Position numbers and translations under genes: made by a program | Shown here: positions 44,799-57,714 of the stretch, piece by piece | Layout: each line of letters opens with the position of its first letter | Numbering within the stretch: position 1 is the stretch's first letter | Notes under the pieces: model-generated | The model's database searches: none | What the model was told of the DNA's origin: nothing | What the model saw: only the letters and a program-made list of their open reading frames with translations | NCBI GenBank assembly: GCA_034687125.1 | Contig: JAQGBZ010000076.1 | Span: 158,649-222,648, forward strand | DNA length: 64,000 nucleotides | Direction: 5' to 3' | Origin: Neelides folsomi | Lineage: Eukaryota; Arthropoda; Collembola; Neelipleona; Neelidae

Positions 44799-46229
44799 TT
44801 AATAAAGTCGCATTGGTTCTGGGGCTCTTGTTGTTGTTGTGGGCTTGAATGCTCCTTCAATTAGGTCAGCAAGCGTCACATTCTACATTAAAACATTATT
44901 CAATAAATTATTATTTATTTATGCTTCTAAAAGTTTACCTCGAGCATAAACTCAGCTATTTTAACAATCAAATAATTAAACGTTATATATTATTATGAAT
45001 TACTATCCAAATACTTTCATAATGTTCATATTATAGGTGTTATTAATGAAATGAATCCTACCTCAAATTGAGCATTGATTCCCTCAGTAATGGCAGTGAC
45101 GATGAAATCATGAAGAATTGGTTCGATCATGTTAAAAATCTTCAACCCGAATGAGTTGATGATTTCATTCCTATTAAAAGAAACAAACTCTTAATTAAAA
45201 TCCATAATTGTTAAAATGTTAATTTCTTACAGAACATCTCCAAGATCTCCTCCTCCCAACATTCCTTCGAATCTCACGCGGAAATCTCCCAAGTCGATAG
45301 AATAACCAATATTTCCAAAGCTAATGTAACCATTTCGGTCCACAAGGATTTTCCCTATATTGTCAAAATATATTTAAATGCTCTATTTACTACAAGAAGT
45401 ATTGGAATAATTAAAGGTGAAATGCTAACCTTGTCCTGTTGCATCAATCTGGTAGATGTTGATGGTGAATGGTCCTTTTCCGTAAATTGGGATAATGACG
45501 GCTGCAGTTCCGTCAATATCGTAATGACCAGTGACAGACAAAACTGGAAGGCTCTAAAATTCGAGTTAAATTAGCGTCGGTAAAGTACTATAGATATTAC
45601 AAATACTTATAAAATTAAAACTTAATCATAGTGGTCCTAAATTACCATTCCCATGTCCATTGTAAGAAGAATAATGTTAGTCTTCAAATAACTCATCTTG
45701 AAGTCAGAAGATCCAGAAATTTTAACGTCACTTTAAACAAAGAAAATTATCTATCATCTTTTATTATCGATGTTTAAGAGAAAACTTGATTTTGTAAATT
45801 AGAAAGTTCATTACTCAATGTATCCTTTGATATTCAACATTGGCTCTTTGATCTCAATCGGAATATGTCCAATTTCCATTGGATCGGCAATGCTCCCCAA
45901 AATCGCGTTGATAATTCCCATGATGAAGTCATCGAGAAAATTACGAACAAGACGCAATTCATTGTTAAAGGCTTTCAAGTTTTCCAAATCTTGAACTATC
46001 AAATAACCAAATAAGCCTTATTAGATCAACCTTATGACTTTATCGAGTTATTATTTTTATCAATAATCTAATAATCATTAGTAAAGTTCTTCAAATTGTA
46101 CAAAATATTGTAAAATATTTCAATTCTATGATTTTATTTATTTTCAATACTTGGATTTTTTCCAATGGGATTGAAGGCAAAGGCCGAAACGGCCACTGCA
46201 ACGACCAACGCAACAATTTTGTAGTTCAT
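44799..46229 (-). CDS. JHBP/takeout-like secreted lipid-binding protein
   Basis: Seven exons (46151-46229, 45815-45995, 45646-45730, 45430-45553, 45231-45354, 45062-45170, 44799-44882) give 261 residues. A signal peptide (MNYKIVALVVAVAVSAFAF) is followed by an N-terminal helix (LRLVRNFLDDFIMGIINAIL). The central strand pattern is typical of haemolymph juvenile-hormone-binding proteins: LPVLSVTGHYDIDG, VIIPIYGKGPFTINIY, GYISFGNIGYSIDLGDFRV, then a Gly-rich turn (MLGGGDLGDVL) and the C-terminal helix. The tail has a TTTTRAPEP stretch. The family binds small hydrophobic ligands in haemolymph or sensory tissue. A second TULIP-like gene lies 7 kb away (36555-37842) on the same strand. Confidence 0.8.
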
Positions 46230-47184
46230 CTTGAAGCCTTGAAAAAGAACTAAAAATGATTTCCCATTAACAGTTTATATATTTTGATTCACTTGAAGGT
46301 GGATTTCCAATTTCCAATCCAAGCAATTATAATGTCAAACATCTGCGGCTACAATTTGGCTAAAGCACTTGACTCTGTCTGATAAAGTCATTTAACTCAT
46401 TTGATACGTAATTCCTCTGTTGAGTATCGCAACCAAATTGTCCATATCTTGACACCGGTGTCAATAATGGATCAATTCACTAATACAAGGGGCAGGTGAA
46501 GCTTTGAGTGTTTTCCAAAAATTAAATTACGTTAATTATCATTTACATAATTTAAAATTGATTTAATGAGAATACTCTTAAATGTAGATGTTAATACTAA
46601 TAATAACAATGATTTCGTAATAAATGAATTCTTTAATTAACGATAAGTTTATTAGATATTTGGTCAACTTTAGTGAATATACAAAATATGATAACATGTG
46701 TAAAATTATATTTTTTATATAAATAATGTGTAGGTATATGATTTCATGAATTAAATTACCTAATAACTTTTAAAACATACCTAATATGTTAACATACTTA
46801 TTACACATGCATACTTTATACTCGAACATATTGCACTTTTACATTACATGATGTAATAATAATACGATTAAACGTTCGAATAAATTATGTTAAAAAACAA
46901 TAATTATTTTATTATTATAATTCCTTGATTGTCTTCTAAATTATGAACAATATAAGAAAAATATATCAATGCAAAAGTCTTCGAGAATAAATGAACAACA
47001 AAAATAATATCAATTGAACATCAACTGATAATTATTATCATTTTAAGTAGAGTTATAAAAATTAATTGTTTTGAAAAATAAGGAAAAATATCCTTGATAT
47101 GTGTGTATGAATAGATATAGAATATTTTTATTTTTATACACTAACAAAAGTACATAGGAAATTGTAAAATAGTAAGCATTAATG
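46230..47184. other. Intergenic, with a 16-bp perfect palindrome
   Basis: Upstream of the JHBP-like gene and downstream of the SLC26 gene. It contains TTGACACCGGTGTCAA at 46449-46464. The rest is AT-rich without recognised features. Confidence 0.5.
46449..46464. promoter_or_regulatory. 16-bp palindrome upstream of the JHBP-like gene
   Basis: TTGACACCGGTGTCAA is a perfect inverted repeat 220 bases before the ATG. Palindromes of this size can bind dimeric transcription factors. Function is not shown. Confidence 0.3.
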
Positions 47185-50067
47185 TTAAATATCAACACCA
47201 ATGTTTCTTAAAGCTATTTGATCATTCTCGGGACAATTGACAATCTTCAAGATGTATTTGTTGGCTTTGCTCTTATCAATTAACCTTTTAATTGACTTGG
47301 TACAGCTGTAATCGAGCGGAGAGCATTTTTCGAGATTCAATGTGATTTGAGCTTCTTTATTCTTTAACATTAATTTCTCAACTGTATCGGTTAAATTTTC
47401 GGTTCCTGAATAAACCAAGGAAGTTTTAGGAGTTAAAATTATTTGTTGAATATCAGGATCGATTTCATCTTGTTTGATGACAATGACTTCCTGGTTTTCT
47501 TCATTTTTGTTATTTTTAATGTCAAATCCAACATTTTGCATTCTGAATAAAAGAACAAAAACGTGGCTTGCTGTTCCGACCAAAATCCCAACTTCCATTC
47601 CGCGAAATATTGAAATAAGGAATGTTATTGCAAATAATATTGAGTCCGTTTCTATCAAATTATCATTATTTAGTTAAAAGTTAATCAAATTAATTTATTA
47701 GAGAACTGTGCAGTTCAAACTTAAATTATTTAAATTACTCGATATCTTCCAAATAGTTGAAATGGCTGAGAACTGCAAAATATTTACAAAAGCAGTAATT
47801 ATCACAGCGGCCAAACTCGCTTTTGGAATGTAATAAAAACTCGGTGTGAGTAATTGAATAGTTGCAAGAACAATAATTCCTGTATTAAACCAAAAGTTAA
47901 TTAATAAAATAGTGTTAAATATGCCAATTTACTAAATAATAGTATAATCATTTTTAGTAATTAGTCAATTCACCTCACCTGTAAATAATCCACTTAGGGG
48001 AGTTTTAACTCCAGACGCAAATCCTACAGTTGATCTTGAAAAAGATGCACAAACTGGTAACGAGGAGAGAAAAGATCCCGCAATGTTGCAAGTCCCCAAT
48101 GAAATCATTTCCAGTGAATGATTCACTTTTTCTCCTCTTCTCACAACTTTTGTAATGGACACATTTTGTAAGATGGAGATCAAAGCGACCATCAAAGGAC
48201 CAGTGCGAATGAAACTCCAAGTTTCTAAAAAGTCCATTTGCTCATCGCTCGTTGAATTCACCGGGAGATTAAATTGCGGAACGGAGAGTTTGGGAAAACC
48301 GCCAGCGACATTCCCAGTCAACTTAAACGGCGGAGTTGACCAGATGAATGCTAATGTAGCGGCAATGACTAGGACAATGATATTCTTGGCATTTGCAATC
48401 ATCTCTAAAATTCGCTTCACTTTTTCATTTTTTGCATCTATTTGCCCAAGTTTCTGTCAAATGAAATTATCATTAATTATGTTAGTGTTTTAATAGGCTA
48501 ACAACTAAATGTAAGTTTGATATGGTGTTATATTATGCAATATTTATGTATAAGAAATTACATTAAGCAAAAGAAGGGCGACAAATGAAATGCAACCCAA
48601 TATTGAGTCAGCTAAAGAAATGGTTTTTATATCTCGAATTGCATATGTAACAAAACCAAGAAATCCGCTTCCTTTTGGGCCGCTGATCCCAAAAAAGTTT
48701 TTAAGTTGGGCCGAGATAATTGTACAAGCGGCTCCATTAGTAAATCCAATTACGACTGGTTCAGAAATATATTTTACGATCCATCCTGAAATTTTTAATA
48801 TTTTTGAATCATTATTTACACAGTGTTTTTGAAACACTTGACATTAAGGATTGTAATTGTAATGCATGAATTAAAAAATGATCGTTATTTACCAAGTTGT
48901 AAGATGACCATGCATATCTCAATAATTCCTGCATAGAACCCCGATAGAATTACACAAGCTGGGAAATTGTCCCCGCACATCTCATAAGCCATGAGTGAAG
49001 GAAGGGAACCAGGGCCAATTGTCATTGCGTGACAAGTTCCAAGGAAAATGTAAATAAAACTGCTGATATACGATGAATATAATCCATACTGTGAAAAAGA
49101 TCAAATATTGTTTGATTAAACATGGTTCATAATATTAGATATTAATCATTAATCATCTTTTCTTTTAAGTTTCTTTCACTTTTACTCATTTATTATTAAA
49201 TTAGAATTGTAAGTAAGAAAATCATGGAAAATGTTTTTCTGTTTTGACATACATTTTTATTCTAGGTATTCCAGTATATGAATGTATGTAACTCCTTTAT
49301 TAATGTAACGCAACATAGATTTTCAAATGGCAAATTAAAAATATTTTTCTCTTATTGTGCATGAGATGAAAGCATGTTCAGAAATAATCATAAAATTAAA
49401 TAACATATACATATTAAGCAAAAAGGTTATTTACAAGAAAGAAGGTTGAGCTGATTCCAATAACAATTTTTTATGAATATGAATAAATGGGAGTAAAAGC
49501 CTTGATATATTAAATATAGCATTTGTTAATATTAATAATGAAAAACTTAAATCTTTCATTCATCAAACATAATTTACTTATAATTTAAAAATGAAAATTC
49601 GACTTATTATTTGTAATTTGTGCGAAATACTTCAGTAAATTATTGATGTATAATTATAATTACTTCTGGAGTTAAACCCGCAATTGCTGCAAATGCCAGA
49701 GATTGGGGAACGACCATCAAAGCTACTGTCGTTCCAGCAATGATATCCGCCACTAAATCAGTCTTTTTGTATTTCAACAGCCATTTGAACATTGGGATTC
49801 TTTTGATGACTCGAGAACATGGAGAGGATTTCCATGATTTCATCTTCCCACTTTTCTCACCTGCCAGAAGGAAATCAAAATATCAAGAAATTTATTCCTT
49901 AATAAACGTTTAAAAGATTACTTGATACCTTTAATTCTTTAAATCATATTAGGAATTAATGATTTTTTGTATTTAATCTTAAATGGCGTACGAATCAATA
50001 CCATTTTATTAATTTTCCAAATATAATAAAAAAAGTTGTTCAAATTACCTTTTATGGCCGAGAGCAT
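47185..50067 (-). CDS. SLC26-family anion transporter (SLC26A11-like)
   Basis: Exons 50049-50067, 49664-49860, 48893-49088, 48562-48785, 47979-48453, 47739-47879 and 47185-47651 join in phase to 572 residues. The start lies in a 19-base first exon. Motifs in order: DLVADIIAGTTVALMVVPQSLAFA split as the sulfate-permease signature around MVVPQSLAF, the YGLYSS motif, HAMTIGPGSLPSL, EPVVIGFTNGAA, LGTCNIAGSFLSSLPVCASFSRS (the SLC26 consensus near TM8-9), SFYYIPKASLAAVIITA, and FRGMEVGILVG. The last ~130 residues are a STAS domain (VIVIKQ-type strand, LNLEKCSPLDYSCTKS). Such carriers exchange sulfate, chloride or bicarbonate across plasma or lysosomal membranes. The short STAS and lack of an N-terminal extension favour the SLC26A11 type. 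Confidence 0.88.
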
Positions 50068-51277
50068 GATAAATTCGCGTTAATTATGATGTCAACGGTA
50101 TAAATAGCCCTATTGTTTTATTAATTAACAACCTGTTTAACCAGTTTGAGTTTTCATGCACACGGATTTAGCTTCTGGTCATTAATGTATGGAACTAATA
50201 GCCCAAAGTCGAAGTCGAAGGTTAAGTAAAACTATCCTTTATGATTTCAACATCATTTTTGAATGACATGAATGAAAAAATATAGAAACATGCATGAACA
50301 ACGTTGGTTTTGTGCATATTGCTTCTTTACGAGATTATTTCATATAAATATTTTATTATATTTATAACTAGACTGATTTTTATATTCTAAATCTATCTTA
50401 CATAACTTGTAAGGGCATCAGTATACATATAAGAAAATATTTAGACTTGATAATAGTATCTATTTCAAAATGATTCATTCTATGTAATAGTTATGTAATA
50501 TATATTTAAAGAACAAAGATTCAACATTTTTTGATAGACTTTTAATCCAATTGTATCATATCATAGGAGTAATACTTTCATAAACTTATATAAATATTCT
50601 GTTATATTATTATATATGACTTAATATTGATTTGAATTTATATTTAAACAGCATCAGGGCAAACAATAATCTCATATTTATTCCATATAACATCTGATAT
50701 AAGTATCTACTAAATATCAAATGGTGGATTCATAGTGGATTGATATATTAGCTAATAAACAGAAATGTGATTGTGGGACTATTGAGACTTCAGTCTTTTC
50801 ATTTGTCTATTTCAATAATCTTAACGCCATTATTTATCATGAACATGCTAGGAATTACATAAATGCGCAATATTGTATTTTCTATTATTATAATTATTTA
50901 TGTATAAAGCATTATTTATATGTATTAAGTTTGTATATGCGATTTTATCAAAATCATAGCCATTGAGTCAACATTGAATCTTTGCTTTGAGTGATCATTT
51001 TTATTAAAAAATACCTCCACGAAACCTTTTAAATACAAATATAACATCTTTGTTGAGATTTATGCATTACATAATAACATCATATATTTTAAACTTACAT
51101 TTAAATATATTATTTTTAAGTTCACTAAATTAGCATACATTTAGATGATTTTAAATACGAACTTTTTCTTTATTAAATAAATACATCATGATGCACATTC
51201 ATATTATTATTATTTATGCTTATGTTACATCAAATAATATTTATGTTACTTATTAATTCAGATAAGTAGAACATGAA
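50068..51277. other. AT-rich intergenic region
   Basis: Between the SLC26 start and the damaged Q-rich copy. No signal-peptide exon for that copy could be found here. Confidence 0.5.
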
Positions 51278-52728
51278 ATGTCAAGTCTCATCGACCCTTC
51301 AGCTTTAGCAATTCCTATCCCATCTATTCAGTCACAAATTGCTCAAGTTCAACTCTTACCAAAAGTGTCAGCCATTATCTCAAAACAGAGTCAACTTATT
51401 CAACAAGCTCAAATTTCTCCAGATCCACAAATTCAAGCTCAAGCAATTGCCCAAGCACTTGCCGCCAATCAAGCAACCGTCTCTGATGTACAAATAGCTT
51501 TACCTGCGGCTCTTCCAATTAAGAACAAGCTCGTCTCCTCATAGAAGCCCAACAAGCCCAAAGCCCACAAATCCAAGCTCAACTTCTTTCACAAGCTTTG
51601 GCCGTTAATTCCCAAGCAGCTCAACAAGCACAAATTCTTCAGGCCCAAATTCAATCCCAAAACCCAGCTATTTCGCAGATTTTAGTTCAACAACAAATTC
51701 AACCATCGTTGGGTCAAATTCAACTCTTACCAAAAGTATCAGCCATTATTTCAAGACAAAGTCAACTTATTCAACAAGCCCAAATTTCTCCAGATCCCCA
51801 AAGCCAATCACAAGCAATCGCTCAAGCACTCGCAGCTAATCAAGAAGCCGTCCGAGATGTCCAAATTGCCTTACCATCAGCCATTCCAATTGTTCAAGAA
51901 CAAGCGCGTCTTCTCATTGAAGCTCAACGGGCCCAAAACCCACAAATTCAAACTCAACTTCTTTCACAAGCATTAGCCATCAATTCCCAAGCAGCTCAAC
52001 AAGCTCAAATTCTTCAAACCCAAATTCAATCACAAAATTCAGGTATTTCACAGATTTTAGCTCAACAACAAATCCAACCATCAATTGCTCAAATTTTAGC
52101 TCAACAACAAATCAAACCATCAATTGCTCAAATTTTGGCACAGCAACAAATCCAAACATTAATTTCTCAAATTTTGGCCCAACAGCAAATCCAGCCATCC
52201 TTTGCCCTTTTAGCAGCACCACAAATCAATCCAATTGCCCTTACTGTACAAAGACAAAATGACCTCATCCAATCTGCACAAAGAAACATCAACAATCCAC
52301 AAGCTTCACTTCCAGCCATTTCTCAAGCCATTTCTTCTAATCAAGAGAGCATGCGCGATCTTCAAATCGTGTTGCCATCCGCTTTACCGCTCCTTCAAGA
52401 ACAAGGGCGTCTTTTGGTTGAAGCCCAGCGATCATCAAACCCACAAGTTCAATCAGAACTTCTCTCACAAGCTTTGGCTCTTAATATTCAAGCTGGTTCT
52501 TGGTTAGGATCACGAGCTGCTGCTGTAAATAATCCAATGGCTCAACTCTTGAATCAACAACAATTGGGAATTGCACCACAACAATTGATTTCACCACAAC
52601 TACAACAACAGATTATTGAGCAACAAATGTTACAACAACAACAAGCTCAAGCAATCCAACAAGCACGTGCTCAGGCCCTCATTGAACAAATCATAAGACA
52701 ACAAGTTATTGCTCAATTGCAAGGTTAA
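51278..52728 (+). pseudogene. 5'-truncated, frameshifted copy of the Q/A/I-rich secreted protein gene
   Basis: Homologous to the third exon of the gene at 54194-56140, but without the two signal-peptide exons and the Pro/Ser-rich segment. A 4-base loss (CCAATTAAGAACAAG here, CCGATTGTTCAAGAACAAG in the intact copy, near 51518) shifts the frame and stops it at about 51542. Downstream a 376-residue frame (51598-52728) remains open. From about 51650 to the stop the DNA matches the intact copy without a difference I can find, although both flanks have diverged. That pattern suggests recent gene conversion or a very recent partial duplication. Confidence 0.7.
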
Positions 52729-54193
52729 GATTTATATCTCTTCCATTTATTTATTTATCTTTATGAAAAATTGCAATATTCGACTATTTGCAATTTATTA
52801 AATATCGCAGTTCAAATTCTTTTTAAATCCCTTAATAAATCTTATGCTTTCATACATAGTATGGTATGTAGATATTAATATCTTAAATTAAAAATATCGA
52901 GATTAAATTGTTTTCAAGACCCTTATATTAAAATAAATAGTATTTAAAATAAATTTCTATGATCATTAAAAAATTGTACAACAAATTTGTATTTATATTA
53001 CAGTATTAAAAATTTTAATTATAAGTAATGCCTAAACGACTCAATTTATGAATTTTTATGTGAAAAATATATTATATTTAAAATAAACAATTCTGAATTT
53101 TGCTAGTCAAAACATATTTTATTTGATTAAAAAGAATCATCTGCATAATTCTTATTAAATAGCATTCTTTACTATGATCTATATAAAATGCAATTTCATT
53201 ATAAATTTTTGTCTGATAAATCGAAGTTGTCTCCACACTCCTCGTGGAATTATCGTTAGATTTACATATTCATTCATACAATACAATAATCAATAAAATA
53301 ATAAATCATTATGATTACCATTAATTTTAATTAAATGTATGCCTAAATACACAATTTCTTGTACGCATTTAAATAAACTTAGAACTATTATAATTATGTA
53401 TTTTTCATATATATGGAATGTTTTATAGGTATAAATTGAGTTGTGAATATAAATACAAGAGATTAAAACATTTTTAAATCAATTTTATAGAAAATTTTGA
53501 TAAAGCACAAATTATGCATATTATATTTTTTATATCTAGCATGTGTATGTACTATATCGTCACACCGAATACAGTCGGTTCAGTGTGACCGGATTCAATT
53601 GAATTCTACCGGATTTTAATCATTCGGTTCAACCTATTGAATATATTGATGCAGGATATTACCCGTTGCTTTCATACATACGATATGGTACCATCAAAGC
53701 TACAACCCGACAACCAACATCTTCAACCCATTCTACCCATCTCCTTAGAATATAAAACAATATGTTTCTTTGACCTCTAGTTTCCGATTTGCGACAGGTC
53801 ATCTCATATACATGCATATAGGATACATAGGCAGTATAATGGAACAATAATATTTACCCAAACATTCAGAATTGAATGTGAATTAATTATAATGGAATTA
53901 TTTAAAATTTCTCGAATGATGGAAATTTTGGGTCAATAATAGAGTACATCCATATTTCGATATTTGTGAACTTATAGAATGAGACCCAATGGAATTATTT
54001 ATTCTTCGAATATATAAGAGAGTATTCGTATAACTAACGTGTATTTAATCAAGGAAGTATGAGTTAAAAAATAAGTTCAGTAACCCAAATAATATTTACA
54101 ACCATTGTTTGTCATTTGTCCTAATAATAAATTTTATTATAAATAGGCTTGTCAGAATTAAAAAAATCATTAGGGGAAAAAATTCACGTCAAA
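52729..54193. other. Intergenic between the two Q-rich copies
   Basis: The first part is a diverged 3' flank: it shares an AAT(T/A)C.GAATTTTG.TAGTCAAA stretch near 53090 with the intact copy (near 56530). A 31-base imperfect palindrome (GTCACACCGAA...TTCAGTGTGAC) lies near 53560-53590. No gene was supported. Confidence 0.5.
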
Positions 54194-56140
54194 ATGAACA
54201 GTATCTTTGTCTTACTTTTGGGTATGAAATTATTATTTTATAACTGATTTAAGTTATTGATATTAGTATTATTCAATTATCATACGATCAAATTGAACAA
54301 AGTAAAATAATATTTAATATTTTATTCTATTTAATAAAATTTAAATTGGCTAATTCAAGCATAGTAATTATAGAATTATGATGATTGATTTTATAGTTGT
54401 TGGTGTGGCCTATTCAGCCAGCGTCCATCGGGGTAAAGAATCGCATAAAGGTTTATTCATATTTCTTCAAAAATAATCTTGCGAATTTCTTTAAATAATT
54501 AATTAACATTCTTAAAATAAAATATTTAAATTTTAGAGAATGTAAAAAGAGAGGTGAACAAAGAAGACGCTCCAATTCCTATTTCGCCATTGGATCCATC
54601 TCCAATTTCTCCAATTCCATCTTCAAATTCCCCAATTCCATCTCCATTGTCGCCAAATCCTTCACCAATTGCTTCAAGTATCATCGACCCTTCAGCTTCA
54701 GCAATTCCCATTCAACAAATTTTGGCCCAAAGTCAAAACCCATCCACTATTCAGTCACAAATTGCTCAAGTTCAACTCTTACCAAAAGTATCAGCCATTA
54801 TCTCAAAACAAAGGCAACTTATCCAACAAGCTCAAATTTCTCCAGATCCACAAATTCAAGCTCAAGCAATTGCCCAAGCACTTGCTGTCAATCAAGAAAA
54901 CGTCCCTGATGTACAAATAGCTTTACCTGCGGCTCTCCCGATTGTTCAAGAACAAGCTCGTCTTCTCATAGAAGCCCAACAAACACAAAGCCCACAAATT
55001 CAGGCTCAACTCCTTTCACAAGCTTTGGCCATTAATTCCCAAGCAGCTCAACAAGCTCAAATTCAATCCCAAAACCCAGCTATTTCGCAGATTTTAGTTC
55101 AACAACAAATTCAACCATCGTTGGGTCAAATTCAACTCTTACCAAAAGTATCAGCCATTATTTCAAGACAAAGTCAACTTATTCAACAAGCCCAAATTTC
55201 TCCAGATCCCCAAAGCCAATCACAAGCAATCGCTCAAGCACTCGCAGCTAATCAAGAAGCCGTCCGAGATGTCCAAATTGCCTTACCATCAGCCATTCCA
55301 ATTGTTCAAGAACAAGCGCGTCTTCTCATTGAAGCTCAACGGGCCCAAAACCCACAAATTCAAACTCAACTTCTTTCACAAGCATTAGCCATCAATTCCC
55401 AAGCAGCTCAACAAGCTCAAATTCTTCAAACCCAAATTCAATCACAAAATTCAGGTATTTCACAGATTTTAGCTCAACAACAAATCCAACCATCAATTGC
55501 TCAAATTTTAGCTCAACAACAAATCAAACCATCAATTGCTCAAATTTTGGCACAGCAACAAATCCAAACATTAATTTCTCAAATTTTGGCCCAACAGCAA
55601 ATCCAGCCATCCTTTGCCCTTTTAGCAGCACCACAAATCAATCCAATTGCCCTTACTGTACAAAGACAAAATGACCTCATCCAATCTGCACAAAGAAACA
55701 TCAACAATCCACAAGCTTCACTTCCAGCCATTTCTCAAGCCATTTCTTCTAATCAAGAGAGCATGCGCGATCTTCAAATCGTGTTGCCATCCGCTTTACC
55801 GCTCCTTCAAGAACAAGGGCGTCTTTTGGTTGAAGCCCAGCGATCATCAAACCCACAAGTTCAATCAGAACTTCTCTCACAAGCTTTGGCTCTTAATATT
55901 CAAGCTGGTTCTTGGTTAGGATCACGAGCTGCTGCTGTAAATAATCCAATGGCTCAACTCTTGAATCAACAACAATTGGGAATTGCACCACAACAATTGA
56001 TTTCACCACAACTACAACAACAGATTATTGAGCAACAAATGTTACAACAACAACAAGCTCAAGCAATCCAACAAGCACGTGCTCAGGCCCTCATTGAACA
56101 AATCATAAGACAACAAGTTATTGCTCAATTGCAAGGTTAA
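54194..56140 (+). CDS. Secreted Gln/Ala/Ile-rich repeat protein (silk-like or adhesive candidate)
   Basis: Exons 54194-54221, 54397-54432 and 54537-56140 join in phase 1 to 555 residues. A signal peptide (MNSIFVLLLVVGVAYS) is followed by a Pro/Ser-rich block of PIPS/PSPIS units (residues ~35-75). Three repeats of roughly 105-130 residues follow. Each runs QLLPKVSAIIS, QLIQQAQISPDPQ, QAIAQALA.NQE, DVQIALP.A.PIVQEQARLL, IEAQ..Q.PQIQ, LLSQALAINSQAAQQAQ. The third repeat is diverged, and short QILAQQQIQPSIA units come between. The tail is poly-Gln-rich. The pattern predicts amphipathic helices and resembles structural secretions. I know of no named family. Copy number and the intron in the signal peptide link it to its neighbours. 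Confidence 0.8.
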
Positions 56141-56986
56141 GAACCAAACCGCTTTATTTGTTATTTATTAATTTATTTTAATTATGAATATCATGATATG
56201 ATAAAAATAAACGTTTCAAACTGTTTTTTGCAAATGTTCAGATTTCATTCTTGATTTATCTTAATATTTTACATAATAGTTACTTATGTCTCTACACCTT
56301 GTATCTAAATTAAATGTATTGAGAATTAAAATTCTTGCATCTAATTTACAAAGAACTTTACCTTTAAAATTTGACAAGTTTTAAAAGATGATTAAATAAT
56401 AAATGTTTTGTACAAAATATTATTTAATTTAGATTGTAGTATAAATTATCTAATACGTAATTTAAAATTATGTCAGCTTAACATATCAATATCAAGTATC
56501 ATATGTATAATAAAATATTTGCAATAAAGAATTCAGAATTTTGTTAGTCAAATCGGTATTTAATTCATATGTAGGTACTTTTACATATTTTAATTACATT
56601 AAATATGCACCTTTAAATACATTAAAATATATAGTTTTTACTTTTAATTGTGTGTAAGAATCCGTATATTAGTATTCCCATTTTTGCTCAATCCTGGTTC
56701 ATTCAAGCATTCATTATATCGAGATGTCTGATTTATTTATGTATGATGATTTGATGATTAAATCTAAAGTATTATATGCCAATTATTTATAAACTACATA
56801 CATATAGGTAGTCTACATATAACATAGAATAAGGTCATGAAAAAATGTATATTTATCAAATAGGAACAAACAAAAGAAATCATTTTCGGATCATTTTTAT
56901 GAATCATTTTTACAAAATTATAAATTATATAGCAAATTACCAATCTATTGCATACCATGTATAATAATTATTTCACAATAATCAAA
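56141..56986. other. Intergenic, AT-rich
   Basis: Between the convergent 3' ends of the Q-rich and Ala/Lys-rich genes. No feature besides the flank similarity to the region after 52728. Confidence 0.45.
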
Positions 56987-57714
56987 TTATCTTCTTCCAA
57001 AAAGTTCGCCACTAATAGAAAATCCGGCTCCGCCTCCTCCACTTATTTTCCCACTGGCATGAGCACTTCCGCTGCTCTCAACTTCAATCGAAGTCGCATT
57101 GATTGAAGCTTCGATACCCGATGCCCATTGGGCATCTGCCTTAGCTTGAGCCTCAAAAACAACTTCAGCATCAGCATGACATTTCTCAATTCTTTTAGCT
57201 TTAGCTGCAATGTTAACTTCCGCCCTTAATTTGATATCTCCTTCTAATTTAATCATCCCTTCGGCAATTTTCTTCGCTCGTGATTCTGCCCTAGCTTTCT
57301 TTTGAGCTTCGATCTTCAGCTTCATTTCAGCTGCAGCTGCAGCGGCGACTTCAGCTTCTGCTTCCATTTTGATCTTCATTTCAAGGGCCGCTTGAGCATC
57401 GGCCTTCGCTTTGGCTTCCATTTCAAGCTTCATTTTAAGTTCAAAATCGGCCTTGGCTTGGGCTCGTGTTGCTGCAGCGGCTTCTGCTTTGGCTTTCATC
57501 TCTGCACTCATTTCAGCTGAGGCACTTGCATCAAATCCAACGTCGACTTTGAGGCCTCCACTGGACGCTCCTCCAAATCCAAATTGACCATTCACTTCTT
57601 TGTGGGAGCAAACAGCAACTGTAAATAAAGATTTTAATAATATTTTGTTAATCTTAATTATGAACCTTGTATAGTAAATAACTTACTAATTACTATTGCA
57701 AATATTAGCTTCAT
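56987..57714 (-). CDS. Secreted Ala/Lys/Glu/Met-rich coiled-coil-like protein
   Basis: Exons 57687-57714 and 56987-57618 join in phase 1 to 219 residues. The signal peptide (MKLIFAIVIIAVCS) is split by the intron after nine codons. A short Gly-rich segment (GQFGFGGASSGGL) comes next, then about 130 residues of AEMKAKAEAAAATRAQAKA-type sequence with hydrophobic/charged alternation, suggesting a long helix or coiled coil. The end is again Gly-rich (ISGGGGAGF). Gly-rich ends around an Ala/Glu/Lys helix are what bee and ant coiled-coil silks and some other secreted fibres show, but no homology to them is claimed. Divergent from the gene at 58430, with starts ~715 bases apart. Confidence 0.75.

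Noticed and set aside
53560-53590. Imperfect palindrome GTCACACCGAA...TTCAGTGTGAC
   Set aside because: Several mismatches, no flanking duplication and no nearby gene; recorded only as part of the intergenic description.
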